From contig NW_003109992.1 in NCBI RefSeq assembly GCF_000003605.2, forward strand, positions 124,514-155,104: a stretch of 30,591 nucleotides of DNA, read 5' to 3'. This DNA comes from Saccoglossus kowalevskii (lineage: Eukaryota; Hemichordata; Enteropneusta; Harrimaniidae). The notes under the pieces are model-generated. The model had not been told where the DNA came from. It made no database searches and worked only from the letters and a program-made list of their open reading frames with translations. The stretch's first letter is position 1; each line of letters opens with the position of its first letter. Positions 1 through 12,242 of this stretch are shown one piece after another. The position numbers were made by a program, and so were the translations under genes.

Positions 1-21
1 TTCCTTTTGCTTCGTTTACAG

Positions 22-3000
22 GCTGAAATGGTATTGAGAGAAAAAGTTGAAGAGATGGAAGAAAGGCATCAACAAGAGCTGCAGGATTTACAGGATGAAC
101 TAGAAGAACAAATAGAAGAATTAAAATCATTACATCAAAAACAATTAGAACAGGAAAGAACAGCAGCCCAAGCTGCTCAAGGTGAGGACAGCGACCTTTA
201 TCATTGAAATTCCGAATACTGTAGAAACCTTACTTACAATGGCATACAATTAAATAGCAACTCTTAATGAATAGGAATACATTAGGCTGTATTGTTTTTT
301 TATAGCTCGTTTGAAAGGAGAGATTGAGTTTTTACAAGGGGCTTTTGAAGCATATAAAAGTAACGTTGCTGCTGACTTGGACGAAAAATGGTCTAAAAAA
401 GAAAGTGATATGCAAATGAAATTTCGAGAAGAATTGGAAGAAGCATTGCAAGAGCAGAGTAAGTTCTGAAAGAATTCAGCATTAAAATATTTAACCACAC
501 AGATGTTTTATTGCTTTAATGTTACTAGTCAGATAATAAACATGTCTAACTCTGGTTAACTGTACATTTATCAATAGTGGATTTTCAAAAATGTTTGTTT
601 AATCGTATTTAATATTTGTTTCCAGGGCAACGAATGATGGAAGAGAGGCAGAAAGAAAAGAAAGCTATGAGTCGTGAATTTCAAAGACAATTAGCCGTAG
701 TAACTCAGGATCATAAACGAGAAATGGATGTGAGTGATTACAGTCATATTAGTCTGGTTTAGATGATAAAGTGTAATTTTATATTCTGTATAATGATTGG
801 TTTAAGCAGCATTTCATTTTATTCATATCACACTCACATAATGTTTGCAACAGTGTAAACACCAGTGTTCCCTCTAAGCCATTTTGACTGATGCATTTTG
901 ATTCAAAATAATGAACCAGAATTAGTGATTTTTGACACATATTTGATGCAATCAAAAATTTACTTTCTCTGAAAAAAAATTTCGTAAAATAATTGATATG
1001 ATTGATTTAATTATACATAAATGACACCAGATGCCACCTAGAGTCTTCTAAAAATTACTAACTAACTATTGACAAATAAAACATGGAAGGTTGCTAAGCA
1101 ATGTGTATGTCTGCTATGCATCACTTAATTTTTTCACCACCAGACTTTCAGGTCCAAATTTTTCTGCACTTTTTTCTTATAATTCTTTAATATTTCTGGA
1201 AGTGAATCCTAATTTTGGAGCCAACAGACAAAATTTAAGTTAATTTTCAGTTTTTACTAAAAAAAATTGGCTATTTTTGTCCCAAGCTTCTGAAGGAAAG
1301 TGCAAACTATAAACAGAACTATTTTGTGAATAAAAAGAGTTAACTGGTGTTGAAAAGATTAAGTCACTCAAATTTCTCTTTTTCTTTTTTAACACAAGGA
1401 AATCATAATCCACTGTATGTTAGAGGGCATACTTGTTAGCACTGAAAGAAAAACATGCAAAATCTTTTCAAATTGAACATAATTTGCTGATACAGAGCTT
1501 TAAAAATGTATTTTTATGTTACAAATGTTGTATTTAAAAACAGCTTCTATGATTTGCACATCAGTCATTGAATATCAACTAATTTGCATATCACCAATGA
1601 AAATACCTGTTTGTCAGGAATTGTCATAAATATTAAATTTTTATTCTTAATCCACAAATGGTATCAAGTGGAATATCTGCATATCTGCATATCAGTTGTG
1701 GAAATACAGATTTCATTATATGTGCAATAATGTCTATGATTATGAGGTTACCGGTATTACAAGGATACTTCAAAAGTATGCACGAGGACAGTACAGCGAG
1801 AGTATCGACTAATGCACAGCTTGTCTCAAAGAATTGCATATAACTGGAATAAGTTTCCTTTGTAGATATTACACAGAAAGTTTTCTACTGCGGCAGTTGA
1901 TATGGAAAACATGAAAAAAGCACTCGATCAGTTATCCAATGTGCAGGAACTATTGAATAAGAAAACTGAACAGTTGGACACAGCGAATGCAGAATTAAAA
2001 AAGACAAAACTTGAACTCCAGGACACTGTAAGTCAAAAGTTAGAAACTTAATAGGATTCTTTTTAATTGCTCATCAAAAAATAATCATCCGTTTTTTGTT
2101 TACTTTTCATTTGTGACATTTCACATTACCAAAGGCATACAACAAACTGCATGCTCCATATTTGTAAATAAATAAATAAATGCTATCGATAAAGAGCCCA
2201 TTGCCTGAAATGTCTAGCTATTTTTAATAGTTACTTAGGACATCGGTTACCAACTATTATCTACTATATATATGTTCTGTTCAATGCACATTTACACCAG
2301 TTGTGCATATGAACCAGTAATGCTTGGTTTGATTGAAGAAATATTTGTTAAGAACACCATTATGTAATCATGGCTATTTCACTTCTTACAGAGAATTCGT
2401 CTTGTCGGCTTTGAAGAACATTTTCTTGACAAAGTACAAGAAGTTGATGATAAATACAAACAAAGAATGCACGGTCTAATGACAGAAAATACCGATCTCA
2501 GGTAAAAACTCTCAGATTTATTTTGCCTACATAATGATGAGTTTCATCTTGGCTGCTAGCCTGCCACATTTGTAAGCTTCACATTTTGTAGTTACCATAT
2601 AAGGAACTAATTACCATATATTCATATGTCTGCTCATAACAAAATTTTCCAAATATAAACATATTCAATCACATGACTACAAATTTGTCCAAATATGGGT
2701 ATGGTGCATAAAAACTTTGTATTCCCAGTCCAGATGCTGTTCCGGAATCTATGGATTGTCGCCTTATGTGTTTGTGTTTGTCCACCTCTATCCCAGCATA
2801 CATCTTGAGATACATATGCACGCCTGTTCATTTCACGATCTGATTTATGATGGCAAACATTTTTATGCTTAAAATTTATTAAAATCAAGCATTTCTGCTA
2901 TTCCGGAGCTGGATCTTGGTCGTGTATGAATGAATTTCCTTCAAACTTGGTACATACATTGAACATCTTGAGACCTTTATGCAGATTATTTTGTTTTTCT

Positions 3001-5855
3001 GATCACATTCAAAATGGCCAAATGCAAATGCTATTCTAGACCAATGTCTCTGACATACATCAACAGATTACAAATCAAACTTTACAGCAACATTATACAA
3101 AATGCACATCGGTAAATTTGAATCATGTTATGAGTCAAAATAGCTATCTCATTTCTGTTTACTATTTAACTAATGTTTTTATCAATTTCATGACAGGAGG
3201 CGATATATGCTGAAATGTGATGAATTATTTAGTGAGAAATCAAACCATGAAATTGATAGAGTTGAGAAACTGAGCAATGCTAAGGAAACAATGCAGGTAA
3301 GATTGGCTTAATCTTATTATGCTGAAACTGTTTCTGCTTAGTATTACAACAGTTATGAGAGAATCTTCATATTGTTTGTGTAACTTTTTCCTTTCTACAT
3401 ATTCTGTATATTAGCACCTTTCTAACAAATTTAAAAGTGTTGTGTTTCTACTTAGTGCATGGTGCTAATACTAATGTCAATAAACCCTGAAGCTGATTTG
3501 ATTTTCGGTTGCCAAGGGGTTTGTTTTGTTTAAAACTACTTGAATCTACATAAACCGATAAATTTTATAAAATTTCAACAAATACTGGGTTAAGATTTAT
3601 TAAAATGGAAAACACAAGATGAATACACATGATGCATACTTATCTATGTGGTGTTTCCTGGGAATGAACATGGCCTTCTGGGATACCATCAGTTGTGATG
3701 TATTGTGGGATACCGTGGTTCATTATCTGATTTTCTCATTGTTATTTGAATTTTATTAACCCTAACTTTCAAACTTCTGCTTCTTTATTACTAACTGTAT
3801 AATACTTATTTCCATTCGCTCTCATTTTTCGACCTAGTCGATATTATCAAAATACTGGTAAGTAATCTTCAACCTCCTATGCAGAATTTCTTCAACTAAC
3901 CTCTCCCTTTGTGAACACTGAGGGCAAACTCACATCTAGACTTCAAGGTCATTCATTAATATTATTTACTGAGCATTTTTATCAACTATTTAAAACCTCA
4001 GGTCATTAACATTTTCAGAGAAATAATTCACCTCTGATAGTGACAAATTGCATAAATTGGTGTAAGAAACACTGTTTACAGCATCAATATCATATTGATT
4101 TGTTATAAAACATTAATCAGAAATAAATTGTTTTAGAGATTTATTTTAATTTAATGGCTACTGCACAACCAAGCATAGTTATTTTAACGATATCGCCACA
4201 TTAAGCTGGTGTACAAACGATATTCAAATACATGTAAATGTGATTAATTTATAAATATTTATTTTATGGTGATGATTTTGAATACTGCTTAAAACTAATT
4301 GAAGAGACAACTAGTTTTTTAGTACAAATGGGAAAAAAATACCAAACTTTCACAGCGATCTGTTTGGATGAAATTAAGCCAACTGCTCATATAATTCAGC
4401 CAAATTCATGCAATTTTTGTGTGGAAAAATCTCTTCGTACACCTAATTACAAGAAGATCATAGAACACTTTCCCAGGATTATTTGAAACCAAAATTGTCA
4501 TCCAACTCAGGAGCCAATCAGGAACGGCCTTACAGTTAGATGATGATTTAGGTTTCTAAATACCCTCTGAAAGTAAACCCAGGGGTCCCACCCATATAGT
4601 AAATATTGATAGAATAATCAAATTTATTTTATTATCAATTGTACGCCATCTGACTGGAAATTGCTTACACCCATTTATGTCATTTTGATTGTTCTAAAAG
4701 CAATTTGTTGCTAGAGGAATACTGGAAAAGCGTTTTGTCATTTAGTTTAAGCACTTAAATATTCACTGTAGTTTATGCACCAAAGTTCGTTACCATAATC
4801 GCCCATCTCAGGAAATAAGCTGTTCTGATCATTTGTACAGTTACAGCTGGCACTGAAAAGAGATTCCTTTTTAATGAGTCAATTTTTAATGATCATTTCA
4901 CCTTGAAGTTGTATTGTTGACAACATTTTGTTTGATATCTTTTACAAGTCAAGTAATGTGCATTATGTATTAAATCTAAGGATAGTTTTAATAACATTTT
5001 TCCTTTCTTATTCCAATAATAATTTATTCAGAGAATTACATAAGCTTACTTTAAAGCTTGAAATGTGCACTTTTTTCTGTGTCAATTGTTTTTTGTATAG
5101 ATGTTTGATTGTTTCATTCTTTTTAGTGATTGTTACATATTTGTCTTTTTTATTTGATGTTGTATTTTGTTGTTAGAATTTTATGGATCCTGTTAATGGT
5201 ACTGGTTCTCATGGAATATCAAGCTAAAGGAAAAAAAAAAAAAAATTCAAAACAGCAATACATGTCAAGATTTGTTGTCATGATGACAATAATAACTTAG
5301 TCGAATAAACGGTGAAATATACCCGGTTTCAGTCTAACTAAATTTTGCCATCAATACAACTTAAGTCAAATTGAGAAATGACAGTTTTAGGAACAAACAT
5401 CTTTATTCAACACAAAAGTTTTCTATATACAGCTGTTTGAGGGCACTGCACACAGCTGCTGGAGAACCATTTCAGGTCTGTTGTTTTAATTCATGTACAT
5501 TGTGTTTTTCTTTCAGATGCTTATACATGTACGTAACAGGACAAATGTCAGTATGGCATGCTCTGATGCAGCACTAGACGATAAACCCAAAGTACCAAAA
5601 ATGAGGCCATCAAGTGCTCCTGTGACTCAAAGGGAAGAAAAGAATGCCAAACTGAGTGCTGGAGAAACGGACCATATAACGTGGCCGAAACAAAGTTATG
5701 ACAAACACCATGATAAACTGTTGCCTGGGAGACCGTTATCTCGACCACATACGTCCCACAGTTACCATACACCACCCCCAAAAGCAGAAACAAGAAAAGC
5801 AATATCTCTTCTTGATTCATTTGGGTACGGATCCATGCAGTCAATGCAAGAGTAG
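22..5855 (+). CDS. FLACC1: FLACC1 (ALS2CR12)-like flagellum-associated coiled-coil protein, 3' seven exons
   Basis: Seven exons: 22-181, 306-458, 626-729, 1866-2027, 2392-2501, 3197-3296 and 5517-5855 (stop TAG). All introns are GT-AG and every junction keeps frame, giving the last 375 residues; the N-terminus lies left of the window. Residues 1 to about 263 are almost pure charged coiled coil (E/K/Q-rich heptads). The final exon (residues 264-375) is a Ser/Pro/His-rich, non-coiled tail. Recognition rests on remembered resemblance to human FLACC1: a segment around residues 60-85 with L-x-x-x-F-x-x-Y followed by D/E-E-K-W-S-K (here K81-W82-S83), and a late D-K-Y-K...L-M-T-E-N motif. Human FLACC1 is about 446 aa and is associated with the sperm tail fibrous sheath; a role in sperm or cilia is therefore family-based inference. 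A different ciliary coiled-coil protein is the main alternative. The gene structure is much surer than the name. Confidence 0.75.
730..1865 (+). other. Large FLACC1 intron, no feature seen
   Basis: This 1136-bp intron starts with the donor GTGAGT and ends with TTTGTAG. It is AT-rich with homopolymer runs. Two overlapping opposite-strand ORFs near 1633-1843 mirror each other and have no splice sites or coding look, so they are chance. No repeat or RNA gene was recognised. Confidence 0.6.
2502..3196 (+). other. FLACC1 intron, no feature seen
   Basis: A 695-bp AT-rich intron with donor GTAAAA and acceptor ATGACAG. Nothing beyond splice sites was recognised. Confidence 0.6.
3297..5516 (+). other. 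Last FLACC1 intron, no feature seen
   Basis: A 2220-bp intron between donor GTAAGA and acceptor TTTCAG. It contains an A15-type run near 5229 but no coding exon that would keep frame. ORFs near 4928-5176 and 5371-5577 are Phe/Leu/Cys-rich products of AT-rich sequence. An alternative exon cannot be excluded by eye. Confidence 0.55.
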
Positions 5856-6068
5856 CCCTATTGGTCACTGAAAAAGCTCCACAGATTGATAATAAATGCT
5901 TAAAGGCACCCCTAAGTTACTTATTATTAAACAATAACAATATAGGTGATTGTTTAGCACCAATCAAAATATTTTATTGGTCTTGGTGCGTGTTCAATAA
6001 TTCACTTGGGAGGTGCTTTTCAATTAGCTTTTTCATTTACCAGGATGTATTTATTACTTGTACTTGTA

Positions 6069-6074
6069 AATAAA
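6069..6074 (+). terminator. Poly(A) signal AATAAA of the FLACC1-like gene
   Basis: Canonical AATAAA about 215 bases after the TAG stop. A second AATAAA lies at 6235-6240, so two alternative 3' ends are possible. Both are in AT/GT-rich sequence; the signal is common by chance at this base composition, and only its position supports the call. Confidence 0.5.
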
Positions 6075-6240
6075 TGAACATTTTTATTACTGAGAAACAA
6101 CTTTTCCATTTACATCCATTCAAGAATTAAAACAAAATGATGTTTTTTGTTTTTCACCCAAGTTGCAGTGAATAATTTGTACATAGTATTTTGACATTAC
6201 ATGTTTATTCATAAAAGCAGTAATGCAGATGTACAATAAA

Positions 6241-7899
6241 GTGTACTGCCTTTACACCATGCATGTCACACACTGTTATGTTCTTAGTTGTAGGCAATCA
6301 CATGTGAGCAGGTGTCAATGAACATATGCTTTATTACATGGAGTTGTGTACAGTCAATGACATTTGTGTATTTATGGTAGGTGTGTAGAGGTAGAGGGTA
6401 CAATATATGTACTATATGTGTTTGACAGGTGGGTTTCAGCTGTTTTTATGGTTTCTGTGCTGTGTATTTATGATGGATGGCTTAGCTGTTTTAACACCAT
6501 CTAATATATTTTAAGCAGAGAGATTAGTGAGATCTTTCTGCATTCTTGTAAATTAAAAAAATCACTACAGCATTTCCATGGTGATCTTTGTTCAATACAG
6601 ACATCATCTTTTATGACATTGGGGAATAATTTCTTGTGTTTGTTTGACTGATGGAGACTTTATTTAACAAACGGTAAATTTGTAAAAATTATGAACATAA
6701 GAAAATTGAAATTTATTTAGAAAATTGTAAATAGTTTTTATTACAATATTGGCATGATTTGTCATGTCTATTGTTTGCCTGCATTTGCTGTCATATACCG
6801 GTATATATATTTTTTTTTTATTAAGTGAAAACGATTTTTGTTTTTTATTTTCACATGTTAATGTGCAATTTTGTAGTCAATTTGTAGCATCATATTTTGT
6901 CCTGTGCACCCGAATACTTTATCTCATAGTCACTGCATCAAACATGTATAGGAGTTTTGGTGGCTGACATGGGGTTTAAGTTTGGTATCAATTAATGTTA
7001 AAATTAACATTTAATTACCAACACTTACAAACAACGGAATACATTATTACAAATTTACTGGAGACCAAGCTACTTTTAAAATGACAGAAGTGCATTTGAG
7101 TAAAGAATGATAGTCATTACTTAAGAATGGATACAGCAACACATTTTAAACTCAAAAATTTGCAAATCTCAGTTATTTTCAATATTAAATGGCTGCCAGA
7201 GGAGAGAAAAACAAGTTTGTATATCTGTTTTTATTCGCTGTTCAATTTTTTTCTAGTTAGTTGCATCTATCCTCAACACCATTTAAACTACTCAACTAGA
7301 ATAGGTGATCTTTTATTCTGTGAAGTGAGATAATATCTGGTCATTCACAACTTATGAGTCAGTCTTTTTGTTTTTGCAAGCAATGTAATTAATTTATTTT
7401 GTCATTTCATGCCACACTGGTATATGTTTTTTTTTTCAAAACAGTCAAATTTGCATAAAACTGAAATGTTGTAGCTGTTGACCCTTTAACCAATATGTAG
7501 GTGTGTTGTCATGACATCAATTAAGATTTCTGTTACTGTTGCTTTTATCACTATCACCTGTGTTTTCAAATGACAATCAAAGACTAAAATAAACTTGCAC
7601 TGTATAAAATAGATTTGTTTCATGATTTGTTTTGATATTATCACTAATAATGTAAATCTTGCTAGTTTAGTTCATTTCTTTATTTATACAAATACTAACA
7701 GTAATTTCTATTGTTTACATATTGTTGTACATGAATAGATTAAATGAAGAATTTTTAGCAAGCTCCCCATATGCAACTTTAATAGTTAGGATTTCCCCTT
7801 GGTTGTACAAACACTGTGGAAGGATTCCACCACTGCATAAATGAAATGTAGTGAGCTTGTATAATGACACTGCAGGCTTCACCTCTATAGACCATTTTC
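6241..7899. other. Intergenic, AT-rich, nothing recognised
   Basis: Downstream of the FLACC1-like 3' end. It has T-rich runs (for example near 6810 and 7428) and short ORFs biased to Phe/Leu/Ile/Tyr without splice signals or family motifs. Part may be a longer alternative 3' UTR. No repeat or RNA gene was seen. Confidence 0.5.
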
Positions 7900-8230
7900 C
7901 GTTCACTGCGAGAATCACTCGTTATGCGTGAAATCGAACGTAAAAACAGGACAAACAAAGGTCATAGCGTCGTAGTCGCATCAAACATCGCGTGGGATTC
8001 GACAAACGCGAAAATATTTCGGGGACATTTCCATGCTCAATAATGTGCTGTCCACATTTGATGATAGGCAATTTCGATTAAATTCGGAAGCAATATTCCT
8101 CTGTCGAAGATCGGCCGGTCAATGTAAGCTACGAAATAAAGAAATTCTAGTTCAAAATCAAATCGTTCGATTTTTGCGGCAGACGTTCGACGCGCGTCTT
8201 TCATGCATCTCGCGAGATCTCGCAATTGTA
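7900..8230. promoter_or_regulatory. CpG-richer island with TCTCGCGAGA element
   Basis: CpG dinucleotides rise sharply against an AT-rich, CpG-poor background (runs such as GCGTCGTAGTCGCATC, ACATCGCGTGGG and ACGCGCG). At 8208-8217 is the exact palindrome TCTCGCGAGA, known in vertebrates as a strong CpG-promoter element bound by BANP. No exon fitting a transcript from here was found on either strand, so this may be a promoter of a noncoding RNA or an unseen gene, a distal element, or a repeat. The activity is inferred. Confidence 0.3.
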
Positions 8231-9042
8231 CGGAAAATCACCTATTGCTATAAGCTGATAAAAACACTATTTCTAAGGATGCAATAAAATTATAATAATT
8301 ATGTCTGGACAAATATTTTGACTCGGAGGTCAATGTATTTTTGCTTCCTGGTATACCATTATCTGTATGTATAAAAAACCTTTGAAGAATGCCATGCCTT
8401 GTAGATGATAGGTCACCTGTCTAGGAAGCCTCCACTCTGGGAGGGCGTTTGTAGGATGTGACTTCTGTAAATTGAGTACTCGTTTATCACTTTGGTTCAA
8501 ATGTGTAAGCAGTCCTTGATTCTTCCCTTACGGACTCTGATTTTCTACAAGCGACTAACTGTCTTTTATGGTGAGGAATTTCAAATCTGCGATAAACATC
8601 ATACTGTTAGTCTTAATAGGAACATCACGGGAAAACAACACTATTAAGGCAATTATCCTTAACACACTTTCAGAACACTTCAAGGCTGTCTACACTAGAC
8701 TCTTCTTGTTAACTTTAACATCAGGAGATGCAGCAAGTTACATGCTTTATCCTCTGCAAGCAACTTCGCTGTGCGACGAACACCGCCCTCTAAACATCAG
8801 TCCTTATTCATAATTATTGTATTCATTGTTGTATTATACATGTCTAATAACATTTGATTTTTGTCAAAGTGTGCAGGTGGTTCACAATGTTCCGATCTTA
8901 TGGCTGTCAGAAATTGCATTGTTCCAGGAAGCTGCTGCTTTTATGAGTACAGTTGTTGTACTGGTAATACAGATTTATAGCACTATAGAATCAATTGTTT
9001 TACCTGCATATTGAATTTTTGACAATAGCTTTACTTTACTTT
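8231..9042. other. Intergenic, nothing recognised
   Basis: AT-rich sequence. An 81-codon plus-strand ORF (8568-8813) and one at 8817-9014 have no clear splice context, Kozak match or family motif and are not called. Confidence 0.45.
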
Positions 9043-9145
9043 ACCTGCGCATGCGTCAGATGGCCATAGCGTGTCATTGTTTACAAACGAGCCATGAGCC
9101 TTTCCGTTTTTAGCGTGTGTTGTCAATTCCCACGCGTGCGCAGGT
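9043..9145. repeat. 103-bp inverted-repeat element
   Basis: The left end reads ACCTGCGCATGCGT. The right end, reverse-complemented, reads ACCTGCGCACGCGT, matching at 13 of 14 positions. The arms are CpG-rich in an AT-rich setting and enclose about 75 bases. This looks like a very short MITE or a cruciform-forming element. No clear target-site duplication is visible, so the boundaries are those of the arms only. Confidence 0.45.
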
Positions 9146-10430
9146 GTGGACCCTTCCGCTTTAAACAATATCTAAAAAAAATACACAATAGTGTTACAGT
9201 AGTAATTCGTGAGTAAGGATATTAAACTAGAAAAACTTCAAAAGACGTAAGATGCATTGTTTATTAGTTGCTACCAATTACTTACATCCCTCCATCCTCC
9301 CAAGCGTGGTTGCACAAGAAAAGACTAACATGAACAACTTGGGTACTTGGAAATGCTAAGCAACCTTATGCTGTTTTCCCTGCAATTTCATATTTGGTGG
9401 TCTCAATATTGTGGTAACAAACCCCATATTTGTCTGCTTCAGATAATATCTAAACAATACATGGTTTTCTGATTGTTGCCATGGATTCTTTTGTGGTTTC
9501 AAACATGCTGTGTCATCAATTCCAACTAGATATAACAACCAAATGTGTCTTCTATCAAATGTGTTTTCAATCCTCAGCTATTGGTTGCTGTAGTAAACAA
9601 TGTTCTTTGTTTTTTAATTAATTGTTTGGTTGTGAAAGCCCAAAAATGTTAAGAATCTCCATAGAAAGGCGGTGGCTTCAATTTCACGTATTTACACGCG
9701 TTCGCGGCAGTGGCGGCCGTACAGAAGGGTGATCTATATTTCAACATTTTTTCGGGGGAGCAGATCTCACCCCTCCCTCCCCATGCAAAATGTCGTGCCG
9801 CCGCGTCCACGTTTTGCAAAAATCGAAAATGTATGTTGCTCGTAACTCAAAGTTCTGTTAACTGTTACATCGAGTTCCAATTTAATGATAGTTTCGTAAA
9901 AGTAGTTGTAGTCATTTCTGTAACTTGATGCTCGTATCTCGATGTCCGATCATCTCCCTATCTAGACCCCTATTCCCATCTAGGCAGGCACAGTGCAAGA
10001 ACCAATATTCCCTTTACACAATTTGCCGAACATATGGCATGCCCGATATTTCACAGATTACGTTTGTTTTTTTATGATCGTTTATCATGTATGATATGGC
10101 CATTTCCAACCAGTCTGGGAATTGGGATCATGATTAGGGAGGCCTCAACCATGGCCTGAAAAACGCTTTCAGCGACCTTAGAGGCAGTGGATTACATAGC
10201 GCTCTTGGCGATTTTTAACAATTTCTGTAGTCTCCATTCCAGAAACAGGGGAGACCATAATCCTCGGCGAGATATCCACATACAGTGCTACAATTGACTG
10301 GCGCTGTAGATGTAAATGTATATGTACATAAGTTGTCAATCCCACAAATTCGTTATGATGCGAACGTGATATCCATAGAAGGTAAATACAAAACAACTTT
10401 GAAAGACATGATTTTGCTCAAAATATCAGC
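9146..10430. other. Intergenic, nothing firm recognised
   Basis: A GC-richer patch at about 9670-9830 (GCGGCAGTGGCGGCCG and a C-rich run) stands out, and ORFs overlap it, but none has a convincing start or splice site. No repeat was delimited. Confidence 0.4.
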
Positions 10431-10436
10431 TTTATT
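10431..10436 (-). terminator. Possible minus-strand poly(A) signal
   Basis: AATAAA on the minus strand within CTAATAAAATAAAGCTG. It could end a transcript carrying the candidate exon at 11085-11193. AT-rich context makes a chance match possible. Confidence 0.25.
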
Positions 10437-10795
10437 TTATTAGATATAACTAAACTCCAATACATTCTATTAAAACTACTGTACAAAAACGTACATAAAC
10501 CGAAGAAGCTAGCACTCTACCAAATATTCATAACTTCCAAAAGAGCTAAATATTAAAAAGGCACTAAATTTCGTAAAAATCATCGTCAGCTCGTATTCCA
10601 TCGTGTTCTTAGTTTTATCTACATGGAATAGTATGATATTACAAATAAGAAATATGGTCCAACAAGATTTGCATACAATTTCCATATATGGTCAACTATT
10701 CAAAATACTGTAAATTACGGCAAACAAATTCAATTTAATACATTAAATGAATTTTCTCAATTTTTCTAAAAATGTTAAAAATATATTGCTCTTAA

Positions 10796-10920
10796 CGCGC
10801 GGTGGTCGTCGCGCAGCGCGTGTTCGCATTTTATGTAAATAAACAATGTATTTTACACGCGTTGTATACGTCGCTATGAGTCCCATTTCGAACAGGACGC
10901 GGCACGACGACTACCGCCCT
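10796..10920. mobile_element. TTAA-flanked MITE, copy 1 (125 bp)
   Basis: The left end after TTAA (10792-10795) reads CGCGCGGTGGTCGTCGCGC. The right end before TTAA (10921-10924), reverse-complemented, reads AGGGCGGTAGTCGTCGTGCC. These are imperfect terminal inverted repeats with a perfect TTAA duplication. The inside is too short to encode anything. A second copy with the same ends lies at 25322-25612. TTAA duplication is typical of piggyBac-type elements, which suggests a nonautonomous relative; the superfamily is inferred. Confidence 0.7.
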
Positions 10921-11084
10921 TTAATATATCTTGTTGTTGCATTTGACAAATATTGAAATTAGTTGTGACAAATAGATAATATACATCAACAACTTCGATT
11001 TGAGTTGCCTAAAGCATACGTGTAAAACGATGGACATAAAAATATGAAAAGTTGCAACTTTTTGGACCATACTAATTTACATAC

Positions 11085-11193
11085 CAGCACGTGACTAGAA
11101 CTGCGTACTAATTCATTGAATTCATTGATTGGATAATACTTGGACGGTGATGCTTGCGGGCCAACATTCGAATCCCGTAGGTATTCGCACATG
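11085..11193 (-). other. Candidate coding exon of an unknown minus-strand gene
   Basis: A 109-bp stretch bounded by acceptor ATATTCAG and donor GTATGT, with an ATG one base inside and an in-frame stop upstream. It encodes 36 residues of coding-like composition, with P-S-K-Y-Y-P-I-N-E-F-N-E-L-V near the middle. A possible partner exon begins at 11008 after CTTTAG and runs in frame to TAG at 10874-10876, but it would take its end from the MITE, so I do not trust it. The phase does not join to the 12243-17620 model. It may be a real small gene or chance. Confidence 0.25.
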
Positions 11194-11537
11194 CTGAATA
11201 TTTAGTAGTTTGACAACGAAAATATAAAAAAAAATGTTTCTAATATACTACACTGATACTAAAGAAACTAACTATGAAATTATCTACCGTATTGCAAAAC
11301 GCCAAATCTGATTGGATGAGAAGTATCAAAACTTTCACTATATGATGTGCCAACACAGATTTACTAGCAATCGCGTCCTAAGACGATGATGTATATAACG
11401 TTAAAATGGTGTTGATGGATGACGGTGTGTCGTTCTCGCTAGATGACTGTGTTTGGTTATGTTGTAATGTTTCAAAAACATTGTTTTGTGTTGACTGAGG
11501 ACATTGAACGGCGTTGAACGGATTGCATGTCACTCAT

Positions 11538-11703
11538 TTACGTCACAGAATTTCTTAGTCGCTTGAGGGCGCTTATAAGAAATAGCATTGAATCAAATAA
11601 TGACTCATTGGAGAACGGTCTAGTTACATAATACTACGATAGAATAGGACACGAGTACGCTCCTCGAATCAACGTGACGTAGCTGGCTGTCATCGTGACG
11701 TAG
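11538..11703. promoter_or_regulatory. Cluster of CRE-like (TGACGTA) sites, possible promoter
   Basis: TTACGTCA lies at 11538-11545, and TGACGTAG occurs at 11675-11682 and again at 11696-11703. The last two sit in a 21-bp direct repeat (CGTGACGTAG, four bases, CTGTCA). An inverted or direct CCAATCA box follows near 11731. CREB/ATF-type factors bind TGACGT cores. The cluster could drive the minus-strand candidate exon below it or a plus-strand transcript starting near 11775, where an ATG with a short open frame is seen. Function is inferred. Confidence 0.35.
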
Positions 11704-12157
11704 ATGACTGTCAAACGAGAGCAGCTGTCATCCAATCAGATAATGGAGAAGTGTCAAATACCAAAGACAGCAAAAATGGAGAGCGAGCCCGTGTCAAGCA
11801 AAGACTTAAAGCCTACAAGTTCTTGGGTGACATGGTGACATACATGCAGGCAGGTATGAACGGGTACATGATTGTCGAAAAGTCTTAGTAGAGCGCCCTC
11901 TGGAATAAAATGTAAAGTAATATATATTGATGACGAAGCTTCATTTTAGCGTCGTTTTCTGAGGTAAATGTTTTGTTACTCTTATGCAGTCTATAATTGT
12001 GTATCGTTGCACAAAACGCATTTAACATTTGTCACATGACTTGTAAACACCTGTGATTGGTGTACGTTGTTGCCCAATCACTGATGAGATAAAAAATATT
12101 GTTTTCTTCGAGCAGTTACTTTGTGCCATTTGTGCGGATATCAATTTCACCTTCGAG

Positions 12158-12163
12158 TTTATT
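12158..12163 (-). terminator. Poly(A) signal AATAAA of the 144-aa gene
   Basis: Minus-strand AATAAA about 80 bases after the stop codon at 12243-12245, well placed for a short 3' UTR. Confidence 0.45.
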
Positions 12164-12242
12164 TTGACAATGTTAATACTTCGCACATATGTTGGAATAT
12201 CCACAAACAGTTTGAATAACAGATGAAAAAAATGTTTCCTCC

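Noticed and set aside
8033..8287. 84-codon plus-strand ORF mirrored by a 62-codon minus-strand ORF
   Set aside because: Both-strand openness comes from base composition of the CpG-rich patch; no motif or splice sites support either.
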